38,700 bases of DNA from positions 1 to 38,700 of the forward strand of contig JANYDH010000093.1 of NCBI GenBank assembly GCA_025359865.1. Direction: 5' to 3'. Positions 30,885-37,596 of the stretch are shown here, one piece after another. The notes below the pieces were generated by a model. The model had not been told where the DNA came from. It saw nothing but the letters and a program-made list of their open reading frames with translations, and made no database searches. A program made the translations under genes and the position numbers. Each line of letters opens with the position of its first letter. The first letter of the stretch is position 1. The DNA comes from Actinomycetes bacterium. Lineage in GTDB: Bacteria > Actinomycetota > Acidimicrobiia > Acidimicrobiales > Ilumatobacteraceae.

Positions 30885-32662
30885 TCGACGAGCCGATCGG
30901 CCGTTGGAGCGCGGCCGAAACGATCAACCGCGGGGTGAAGGAAGCCCCGGCGCTGAAGAGCGGGTTCGGAAAGACACTGTCGTTCGCTCTCGTTGGCGCA
31001 GGTGGCCGAGTGGCGGTACCGGTCTTGCTGCAACAAGCCATCGACCGCGGGTTCAGGGCGGGTCGCGTGGATGTTGGCATGGTCACAGTGCTGGCCAGCA
31101 TCGGCCTCGCTGTCGTCGTGTTGGCGACCGTCTGCCAGCGCATCGCCGTCAGGCGGTTGGGATACCGCAGCGAGGAGGCGCTCTACGGACTGCGGATCCG
31201 GCTGTTCGAACACATCCATCGACTCTCGATCGCCGACCATAACGAGGAACGAAAGGGCTCGCTCGTGGCACGGGTCACGAGCGATGTCGAGACCCTGGCC
31301 CAGTTCTTCTCGTGGGGCGCCCTCGCGTGGTTGCTGGATGGCACGGTGATGGTGCTCGTCGCCTCGGTCATGATCGCGTACGACTGGATGCTTGCGGTCG
31401 TGGCGTTCGTTGTCGCCGCGCCGCTCGCTTTGGTGCTGCAGCGTGTGCAGAGCTATCTCGTGGCCGCCTACGAGCGAGCTCGCGTCGACAACGCCGAGGT
31501 GCTGACCAACGTCAGCGAGGTGGTTTCAGGTGCCGAGACGCTACGTGCGTATGGTGCCGGACAGCGATACGCGGGCGTGGCCAAGGGGGCCAGCCACCGT
31601 CGCTCGAACTCGAACATTCGTGCAGGAACGATCGGTGCATTCCTGTTTCCGTCGGGAGAAGTGTTCGGCGTCCTCACCGTGTCCGCCGTGGTCATCGTTG
31701 GTCTGCTTCGCGGTCCGTCCGGAGGGCTCACGGCTGGTGCCCTCATCGGCTTCATCTTCCTCACGTACCGGTTTCTTGAGCCCATCGCGGAGTTCACCGA
31801 AGTGCTCGACCAAACGCAAACTGCGGTAGCAGGGCTTCGGCGGGTACTCGGAGTGCTCGAGATACCGACCGGACCGCCAGAGTCGAAGCATCCTGTCGCG
31901 CTCCCCATGGGGCGCTTGGGGATCGACATCGAGCACGTTACGTTCACCTACCCGTCGCGTGGGGACGACGATTCGGCACCGGTACTCATCGACGTCTCAG
32001 CACAAATTCCCGCAGGTCAACAGGTGGCGATGGTGGGCGAGACCGGCTCGGGCAAGACCACGTTGGGAAGGCTCGTGGCCCGGCTGGCCGACCCGAGCGC
32101 GGGCATCGTGAAGATCGGCGGCGTGCCGTTGACCACGGTGGCCAATGACGAATTGCGGTCACGTCTCGTGGTGGTCCCACAAGAGCCGTTCTTGTTCGAA
32201 GGGTCGATTGCGGCCAATCTGAGCTTTGCCAGGCCTGCGCTCTCGATGGAAGAAATTTTAGCGGCCATCGACGAGCTCGACCTCGGTGATTGGCTCGACG
32301 CACTGCCAGACGGTCTGCAGACCGAGGTCGGCCAACGCGGTTCGCAACTCTCTGCAGGCGAGCGTCAGCTCGTCGCCCTGGTACGTGCGTCGCTCGTCGA
32401 TCCCGACGTACTGGTGCTCGACGAGGCCACGTCGTCCGTCGACGCTCTGACCGAGGTGCGTCTCACGCGTGCACTCGACAAGTTGGCTCAGGGGCGTACC
32501 ACTATCGCAATTGCACATCGTCTCTCGACCGCCGCACGAGCCGATCGAGTGCTCGTACTCGAACACGGTCGCCTTGTTCAAGACGGTTCCCACGCGGAGC
32601 TGGTGCAGCGTGATGGTCCGTATGCCCGCATGTACGAAGCGTGGGTGTCGGCTACCACGTAA
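30881..32662 (+). CDS. ABC exporter half-transporter 2 (catalytic partner)
   Basis: The 593-residue protein has a transmembrane domain (about residues 30-310) plus nucleotide-binding domain. Walker A is GETGSGKTT (about 386), Q-loop VVPQEPF, and Walker B VLVLDEATSSVD has the catalytic Glu. The H-loop AIAHRLST is intact. The signature is altered to LSAGERQ (about 489). In the heterodimer this gives one consensus site (its Walker motifs with subunit 1's LSGGQ) and one degenerate site, as in TM287/288-like exporters. The start overlaps the first gene's stop. Its own TAA stop lies in the -10 box of the following SDR gene. Confidence 0.93.
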   Translation: MIDEPIGRWSAAETINRGVKEAPALKSGFGKTLSFALVGAGGRVAVPVLLQQAIDRGFRAGRVDVGMVTVLASIGLAVVVLATVCQRIAVRRLGYRSEEALYGLRIRLFEHIHRLSIADHNEERKGSLVARVTSDVETLAQFFSWGALAWLLDGTVMVLVASVMIAYDWMLAVVAFVVAAPLALVLQRVQSYLVAAYERARVDNAEVLTNVSEVVSGAETLRAYGAGQRYAGVAKGASHRRSNSNIRAGTIGAFLFPSGEVFGVLTVSAVVIVGLLRGPSGGLTAGALIGFIFLTYRFLEPIAEFTEVLDQTQTAVAGLRRVLGVLEIPTGPPESKHPVALPMGRLGIDIEHVTFTYPSRGDDDSAPVLIDVSAQIPAGQQVAMVGETGSGKTTLGRLVARLADPSAGIVKIGGVPLTTVANDELRSRLVVVPQEPFLFEGSIAANLSFARPALSMEEILAAIDELDLGDWLDALPDGLQTEVGQRGSQLSAGERQLVALVRASLVDPDVLVLDEATSSVDALTEVRLTRALDKLAQGRTTIAIAHRLSTAARADRVLVLEHGRLVQDGSHAELVQRDGPYARMYEAWVSATT

Positions 32663-32665
32663 GAT
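32660..32665 (+). promoter_or_regulatory. -10 box (TAAGAT) for the SDR gene, overlapping the ABC stop codon
   Basis: TAAGAT begins with the TAA stop of the second ABC gene and lies 6 nt before ATG 32672. Confidence 0.5.
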
Positions 32666-32671
32666 GCAGTG

Positions 32672-33502
32672 ATGGCCGAGCAACGCGTTGCATCATCCGG
32701 ACTGACCCGAGTAGCAATCGTCACAGGAGCTGGTTCCGGCATCGGCCGGGCGACCGCCGAGCTGTTCGCCGCACGAGGTCATTTCGTGGTGGCCGTCGAC
32801 CTTACCGACGATGCCCTTGCTTGGGTGGCCGACATGGCCGACGTGGCCGACGTGGCCGACATCGTGCCATTTGCCGGCGACGTCGCCGACGATGTAACTG
32901 CGGCCACCATGGTGAGCATCGCAATCGATCGCTGGGGGCGTCTCGATGCGGCTGTCCTCAATGCCGGCATCGTCGGAGGTCCAGGTTTCGAAGAGCCAGG
33001 CGCGCTCGAACGGTTCGACCGGATGATTGCCGTCAACGTGCGCAGCATCGTCAGCGGCATCCGTCACTGTGCTCCTGCAATGCGCCGCAGTGGCGGCGGT
33101 GCAATCGTTGCCACGGCGTCAACGTCAGGGCTCGGCGGCGACCGAGGCAACTGGGCTTACAACGCCTCGAAGGCAGCGGTCATCAACCTGGTACGAGCAG
33201 CCGCAATGGACTACGGCAGTCAGGGCATTCGAATCAACGCGGTCGCTCCCGGGCCGACCGAGACGGGGATGACCGTAGGGCTGCAACGCATGCCTGCGCT
33301 CCATGCAGCCATGTTGCGCCGCGTCCCGTTGCAACGCTGGGGACAACCGAGCGAACTGGCCGAGGCGATCTGGTTCCTTGCCTCGCCGGCGGCCAGCTTC
33401 ATCCACGGAGTGCTGCTTCCCGTCGATGGTGGGCTCAGTGCCAATGCCGGGCACTACGACCCTCCCGAGCTTCCAGCCGCAAATCTCGCGGATCCAGGCT
33501 GA
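32672..33502 (+). CDS. Short-chain dehydrogenase/reductase (SDR)
   Basis: The 276-residue Rossmann enzyme shows the NAD(P)-binding TGAGSGIGRA, an acidic residue in VAVDLTD after strand 2 (NAD preference), NAGI, the catalytic Ser region ATASTSG, Tyr and Lys in YNASK, and the PGPTET motif of classical SDRs. A VADMADVADVAD insert encoded by a 9-bp tandem repeat follows strand 2. It would oxidise or reduce a secondary alcohol or ketone; the substrate is not readable. ATG 32672 follows a TAAGAT box by 6 nt; GTG 32669 is an alternative start. Confidence 0.93.
   Translation: MAEQRVASSGLTRVAIVTGAGSGIGRATAELFAARGHFVVAVDLTDDALAWVADMADVADVADIVPFAGDVADDVTAATMVSIAIDRWGRLDAAVLNAGIVGGPGFEEPGALERFDRMIAVNVRSIVSGIRHCAPAMRRSGGGAIVATASTSGLGGDRGNWAYNASKAAVINLVRAAAMDYGSQGIRINAVAPGPTETGMTVGLQRMPALHAAMLRRVPLQRWGQPSELAEAIWFLASPAASFIHGVLLPVDGGLSANAGHYDPPELPAANLADPG
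32825..32860. repeat. 9-bp in-frame tandem repeat inside the SDR gene
   Basis: Four RTGGCCGAC units in register (32825-32833, 32834-32842, 32843-32851, 32852-32860) encode Val/Met-Ala-Asp repeats in the loop after strand 2 of the Rossmann fold. Confidence 0.85.
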
Positions 33503-33565
33503 CCTGTCATACCATCGACGAACGAGGGTTCGGCAGGTACATCTCCAGGGCGAGTTCGAATCGCC

Positions 33566-33571
33566 TATACT
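33566..33571 (+). promoter_or_regulatory. -10 box (TATACT) for the lipid desaturase gene
   Basis: TATACT, near consensus, lies 13 nt before ATG 33585, giving a leader of about 6-7 nt. Confidence 0.5.
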
Positions 33572-33584
33572 TGGGCGTTGAGTC

Positions 33585-34403
33585 ATGAACGAGCATCTGG
33601 ATCACGTGTCGTTGTTGCCTCGGCCTCTGGTTGCAGCTGTGGCCGAGCCGGTTCCTGTCGTCTCCGCTCGGTGGCTGCTCGGTAGATACGACTACCCGCT
33701 CAGCCACCGGATCCTCGAACTCTGTTCGCTCGCTGCGTTCGTGGCGCTCGCTGCGGCGATGGCCACACAAGTGGTTCCATCGATTGGTGACCGACGTACC
33801 GGATGGACGATTGCGCTCGTCGCCGCTGCCCTCATGATGGGTTGTGCTCTAGCTGATCTGCTGTCTGGCGTGGTGCATTTCATCTTCGATCAGTACGGCA
33901 CGCCGACTACTCCGGTGATCGGTCAAAAATTTGTGAAGCCATTCCGGGATCACCACATCGACCCGTTGGCGATGACGCATGGTGATTTCATCGCGGTGAA
34001 CTCCGACAACCTGCTGATTTCCTTGCCGGTGATGGGGCTCGCGCTTGCCTTTGTCGATCTGAGCACGCACCCGTACATCGGTGTCTTCGTTCTAGCATTG
34101 GTTCTGGCTGCTGGGATCACGAACCAGATCCACAAATGGGCGCACATGCCAGAGGTCTCGAGACCGGTGCGATTCGCTCAACGTCGTGGCCTGATTCTCG
34201 GTGTCGAGCACCACGACTGCCATCATCGCGCTCCGCACGATCGCCATTACTGCATCACGTTCGGCCGCCTCGATGTGGTGCTCGACGTGATGACAACGCG
34301 ACTCAGCTGCGGTTCTGCAGACCGAACGGGAACGGCCCATCCACACCAGCCACGCTGCACCGAAGATCGATTGGGCCGACAAACTGATCATCACGCCACG
34401 TAA
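33585..34403 (+). CDS. CarF/TMEM189 (PEDS1)-type lipid desaturase, putative plasmanyl-lipid desaturase
   Basis: The 272-residue membrane protein carries the Lipid_desat histidine framework: ADLLSGVVHFIFDQYG, then KPFRDHHIDPLAMTHGDFIAVNSDN, NQIHKWAH, and GVEHHDCHHRAPHDRHYCITFG. These align closely by eye with CarF/TMEM189, which installs the vinyl-ether bond of plasmalogens. FAD4-type acyl desaturases of plants share the fold, so the substrate is not certain. Hydrophobic segments flank the His clusters. The usual C-terminal FWRRLE-like region is missing: after LDVVLDVM, the last 32 residues form an unrelated polar tail that is antisense to the 3' end of the neighbouring DUF2510 gene. Confidence 0.85.
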   Translation: MNEHLDHVSLLPRPLVAAVAEPVPVVSARWLLGRYDYPLSHRILELCSLAAFVALAAAMATQVVPSIGDRRTGWTIALVAAALMMGCALADLLSGVVHFIFDQYGTPTTPVIGQKFVKPFRDHHIDPLAMTHGDFIAVNSDNLLISLPVMGLALAFVDLSTHPYIGVFVLALVLAAGITNQIHKWAHMPEVSRPVRFAQRRGLILGVEHHDCHHRAPHDRHYCITFGRLDVVLDVMTTRLSCGSADRTGTAHPHQPRCTEDRLGRQTDHHAT

Positions 34404-35082
34404 CGCGTTGGCCGGGGGCCACGTCGACCACGCTGATAGCGGCGGTGCCGACCACTCGCGACCTGTCGCTGTAGGCGATCCTCACGGAGTAGCTTCGGAT
34501 CCGCGTGTCGAGATTGGTGATCGAGCCGTCGAATGTGGCGAGTCCGCCCTCCAGCCGGCACCAGTTTTCGGCGACCGTGTAGCGACCGGGGTTGGTGTAG
34601 TTCTCGACCTCGCGGATTGTGAGCCGGGTCGTGCCAACGCCGATCGCGCACAGCCCGAGGGCTACCGGAGCGATGATGAGCCCTGCCGCCGCCATGCGCT
34701 TGCCGCTCAGCGCAGCATCGGTTGGGAACTCGCGGCAATGGCGCAGTGCCACGACACCGAGCGCAACCGCCGAGAGCGCTCCGGCTGCACCCAAGACGAA
34801 CAGGAACGGAACCCAGGACAACGTGACTGCCCCCAGGCTGAACACGAGGGAAAGCACGGCCGGTCGTTTGGCCGGATGACGAACCGTCGGCTCCGCGCCG
34901 GATTGGCCAACACCAGGTACTTGACGATGTTGCATCACCCCGTGCGGATCGACATACCGTTCTCCATCGACCGAGACGTCGGGCGTCCATGTCTCGCCGT
35001 TGAAGTAGCGGAACTCGTAGCGCCCGACCGGATCGGGGAACCAGCCTGCTGCGTTCGTGGTGCTCGCCGACTGGTTGCTCAT
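34303..35082 (-). CDS. DUF2510-domain membrane protein
   Basis: The 259-residue protein begins with a DUF2510 module (residues about 12-45: GWFPDPVGRYEFRYFNGETW), an actinobacterial short domain usually attached to membrane proteins. Two or three hydrophobic helices follow (about 72-150), then a C-terminal beta-rich, probably extracytoplasmic domain (GSITNLDTRIRSYSVRIAYSD, like FxLYD-type domains). Function is unknown. The last 101 bp overlap the desaturase gene convergently. A TATCGT box lies 9 nt before the ATG. Confidence 0.88.
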   Translation of the reverse strand: MSNQSASTTNAAGWFPDPVGRYEFRYFNGETWTPDVSVDGERYVDPHGVMQHRQVPGVGQSGAEPTVRHPAKRPAVLSLVFSLGAVTLSWVPFLFVLGAAGALSAVALGVVALRHCREFPTDAALSGKRMAAAGLIIAPVALGLCAIGVGTTRLTIREVENYTNPGRYTVAENWCRLEGGLATFDGSITNLDTRIRSYSVRIAYSDRSRVVGTAAISVVDVAPGQRVTWRDDQFVGPIDLRCSVAGVDGPFPFGLQNRS

Positions 35083-35091
35083 CGTGGCGAG

Positions 35092-35097
35092 ACGATA
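35092..35097 (-). promoter_or_regulatory. -10 box (TATCGT) for the DUF2510 gene
   Basis: TATCGT on the minus strand lies 9 nt before ATG 35082, with no ribosome-binding site. Confidence 0.45.
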
Positions 35098-35124
35098 TCG
35101 CTGATGGGTCGGTCAATCCGCCGG

Positions 35125-36756
35125 TCACTCAGTCGCGGCGGCATCGCGAGCCCAGCGGTAGTCGGCCTTGCCGCTTGGGCTGCGATACACCGAATCGACC
35201 CACACCACCCGACGGGGCGCCTTGTACGACGCGATCCGGCTACGGATCTGGGTGATCACGTCGTCAGCATCCGCGGTGTTGCCCGGTTCTCGTGAGGCTA
35301 CGAGAACCACGATCTCACCGAGCCGCTCATCGGGCACCCCGACCACGGTGCAATCGAGAACCCCCGGATGTAGTCGGGCGGCTACCTCCACCTCTTCGGG
35401 GTAGACCTTCTCGCCGCCGGTGTTGATGCACACCGAACCGCGGCCCAGCAGGTGCACGGTTCCATCTGCGTCGATGGTGGCGAAGTCGCCTGGCACGGTG
35501 TACGCGACACCGTCGATGGTGCGAAACGTGGCAGCCGTGAGTTCATCATCACGGTAGTACCCGCGGGGCATCGGCCCACTCACCGCCAGCATCCCGATCG
35601 TTCCGGAACCTCGCGCCGCTGGACGTTGCGTTGTTTCGTCGAGAACGACGGTGTGAGGTGGTGCGGTAAACACCGCAGTGGCGTTCGGGGCGGTTCCCGG
35701 CATGGTCATCGAGACAGCAAAGGGGCCGCCTTCGCTCGCCCCGATCATGTCGATGATCACGGCTTGGGGCGCCCACCTCTGGAACGCGACCTTGCACTCG
35801 ACCGACAACGTGGCGCCCGTAGAAACGATCCGCTGCAGCGTTGCCAGGTCGTACGGTGCGCCGCTCGAATGAGCGGTCTCGAGCGCAGCGATCATCGGCC
35901 GTGCGAATGCATCGCCGACGATCGACAACTGCGTCACGCCGTGCGAGCCGACAAGGCCCCACAGTTCGTCGGCATCGAATCGGCGTCCGCCCAGCATCAC
36001 GACGGTGCCGCCCATCACGAATGCGGAGATCGCGAGGAACAGTGCGGTGCCGTGCATCAGTGGCGGGGCACACAGATTGACCGGGCTCCTACCTGTCGCA
36101 TTGAGGTCGGCTGCCACGCGGGCTACCTCATCGGCGGTCTCGGGTACTGCCATGCCTGCCGACACATATCCGGTGAAGGCAAGCGCGCCGAACAGGTCGA
36201 CGTGGCGCCACATCACAGCTTTTGGCAGTCCGGTCGTGCCACCAGTGTAGAGAAACAACAGATCCTCGCCGGATCGCTCGGTCCGCGGAGCGGGCACCGC
36301 TTCGTTTACCACGTCGTGATACCACCGTGCCCCGGGAAGTAGCGGCGAACCATCGTCCACTTGGAGTAGCAGCCTCAGTGAAGGAACGGTCGCTTGTGCT
36401 TCGCCGACGCGGTCGGCGAGTGAGCCGTGGAACACCAGCACTTCTACGCCTGCGTTGTCGAGAACGTACGCAATCTCGGCGGCGAGGTAGCGGTAGTTGA
36501 CGTTGACCGGTGTGGCGCGCAGCTTGAAGGCAGCGAAGACCGACTCGATGTACTCGGTGCAGTTGAACAGCAATTGGGCGACCCGTGTGCCTGCCTCGAC
36601 CCCAAGGGCGGCGAGTCCGCCGGCCAAACGCGCTGCCCGCCCCTCGAGCTCGTTCCAGCGCATTTCGTGGTCGCCCACAACGACGGCTACATGCTCGGGC
36701 TGCGAGTCGGCCATTGCCTCCCACAACGTTGCCCAGTTCTCGGACAGTTCGCTCAT
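35125..36756 (-). CDS. Acyl-CoA synthetase (AMP-forming, FadD-like)
   Basis: The 543-residue adenylating enzyme has the P-loop-like LFLYTGGTTGLPKAVMW, the adenine/acyl motif around IDMIGASEGG, the hinge region with VPGDFATID and GRGSVCINTGGEKVYPEEVE, and the C-terminal catalytic lysine in SPSGKADYRW. It would activate a carboxylic acid to acyl-CoA; the chain length is unknown. The reading frame is open upstream, but GAGGAGA 9 nt before ATG 36756 fixes the start. A TACGAT box about 66 nt upstream gives a leadered mRNA, unlike most genes here. It is divergent from the histidine phosphatase. Confidence 0.93.
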   Translation of the reverse strand: MSELSENWATLWEAMADSQPEHVAVVVGDHEMRWNELEGRAARLAGGLAALGVEAGTRVAQLLFNCTEYIESVFAAFKLRATPVNVNYRYLAAEIAYVLDNAGVEVLVFHGSLADRVGEAQATVPSLRLLLQVDDGSPLLPGARWYHDVVNEAVPAPRTERSGEDLLFLYTGGTTGLPKAVMWRHVDLFGALAFTGYVSAGMAVPETADEVARVAADLNATGRSPVNLCAPPLMHGTALFLAISAFVMGGTVVMLGGRRFDADELWGLVGSHGVTQLSIVGDAFARPMIAALETAHSSGAPYDLATLQRIVSTGATLSVECKVAFQRWAPQAVIIDMIGASEGGPFAVSMTMPGTAPNATAVFTAPPHTVVLDETTQRPAARGSGTIGMLAVSGPMPRGYYRDDELTAATFRTIDGVAYTVPGDFATIDADGTVHLLGRGSVCINTGGEKVYPEEVEVAARLHPGVLDCTVVGVPDERLGEIVVLVASREPGNTADADDVITQIRSRIASYKAPRRVVWVDSVYRSPSGKADYRWARDAAATE

Positions 36757-36765
36757 CGTCGCGCT

Positions 36766-36772
36766 TCTCCTC
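36766..36772 (-). promoter_or_regulatory. Shine-Dalgarno GAGGAGA of the acyl-CoA synthetase gene
   Basis: A clear purine-rich site 9 nt before ATG 36756 that chooses this start over upstream in-frame alternatives. Confidence 0.7.
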
Positions 36773-36822
36773 GTCATTGGTCCACAAGACTTGTTCACTG
36801 CTTGACTTCGTGACCACACGGG

Positions 36823-36828
36823 ATCGTA
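36823..36828 (-). promoter_or_regulatory. -10 box (TACGAT) for the acyl-CoA synthetase gene
   Basis: TACGAT on the minus strand, preceded by TC, gives a leader of about 60 nt containing the Shine-Dalgarno. Confidence 0.4.
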
Positions 36829-36838
36829 GAACCGCACG

Positions 36839-36844
36839 TACGCT
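36839..36844 (+). promoter_or_regulatory. -10 box (TACGCT) upstream of the histidine phosphatase
   Basis: TACGCT lies exactly 6 nt before GTG 36851, which opens a 6-codon mini-ORF, and 26 nt before the phosphatase ATG. Confidence 0.5.
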
Positions 36845-36850
36845 CTAACG

Positions 36851-36871
36851 GTGATGGAGCTTTCACACTGA
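36851..36871 (+). CDS. Putative leaderless mini-ORF (6 codons) coupled to the histidine phosphatase
   Basis: GTG 36851 (or ATG 36854) opens a frame MMELSH ending at TGA 36869-36871, whose last base is the first base of the phosphatase ATG. The GTG is 6 nt after TACGCT. Arrangement and spacing match the mini-ORF at 27273-27302. Evidence is positional only. Confidence 0.35.
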   Translation: MMELSH

Positions 36872-37548
36872 TGGAGATCGTGCTCATTCGCCATGGCGAA
36901 CCCGAATGGGTCGTCGACGGTCTCAATATCGACAACCCTCCGCTGACCGCGCGTGGCCACGCACAGGCGCAGGCCATGGCCGAGTTCATCCGCAACGAAC
37001 ACTTCGACGAGGTGTATTGCTCACCGTTGGTTCGCGCCCGACAGACCGCTGCACCATTGTTCCAGGCACTTGGTCGTGACGAGAGTGTGCAACCCTGGCT
37101 CGAGGAGATCCGCAACCCGTTGTGGCATGGCACCCCGCAGGAGCGTGCTGACGAGGCCTATCGCCAAGACCGTGCCCGCAACTCGCACGAGCGGTGGGAT
37201 GGTCTCGTGGGTGGCGAACCGCCGCGGGAGTTCGTCGAGAGAATCCACACCGGATGCATGGCGTTCTTGACTGAGCGGGGAGTGACCCGCATCGAGTCCG
37301 AACTGTCGATGTGGAACATCACCGACCCGCCGCGCAAGATTGCGCTTGTCGCACACGCCGGCACCAACTCGGTCGTGATCTGCCATGTCCTCGGCATTGC
37401 GCCGACGCCGTGGGAATGGGAACGTTTCGTGATCGGTCACGCGACGGTCAGTCGGCTCGAGGCGATGAAGATGGGCGATGGACATTCGTTCAGCCTGACC
37501 TCGCTGTCGGACGACGAGTACCTGCCACGGACCGACCGCACCCGCTGA
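36871..37548 (+). CDS. Histidine phosphatase (phosphoglycerate-mutase-like)
   Basis: The 225-residue protein opens with the catalytic LIRHGEPEW (phospho-accepting His). DNPPLTARGHAQAQAMAEF follows, then the YCSPLVRARQTA arginine and the second catalytic His in LVAHAGTNS. It is a member of the branch-1 histidine phosphatase superfamily. Substrates range from sugar phosphates to nucleotide or cofactor phosphates, and none can be assigned. No Shine-Dalgarno precedes it; a 6-codon mini-ORF overlaps its start codon. Next downstream is the methyltransferase with its own promoter. Confidence 0.92.
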   Translation: MEIVLIRHGEPEWVVDGLNIDNPPLTARGHAQAQAMAEFIRNEHFDEVYCSPLVRARQTAAPLFQALGRDESVQPWLEEIRNPLWHGTPQERADEAYRQDRARNSHERWDGLVGGEPPREFVERIHTGCMAFLTERGVTRIESELSMWNITDPPRKIALVAHAGTNSVVICHVLGIAPTPWEWERFVIGHATVSRLEAMKMGDGHSFSLTSLSDDEYLPRTDRTR

Positions 37549-37584
37549 GCCGCTCTCCGCTCGCCTCGTGGTGGGCGTCGCAGA

Positions 37585-37590
37585 TATCGT
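37585..37590 (+). promoter_or_regulatory. -10 box (TATCGT) for the methyltransferase gene
   Basis: TATCGT lies 6 nt before ATG 37597, again without a ribosome-binding site. Confidence 0.55.
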
Positions 37591-37596
37591 CCGCTG

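Noticed and set aside
34290-34403. A frameshift in the lipid desaturase that would hide a normal C-terminus
   Set aside because: I read the other two forward frames: one stops at once, the other gives a polar sequence unlike the family. A frameshift is therefore not supported, and replacement of the tail is more likely.
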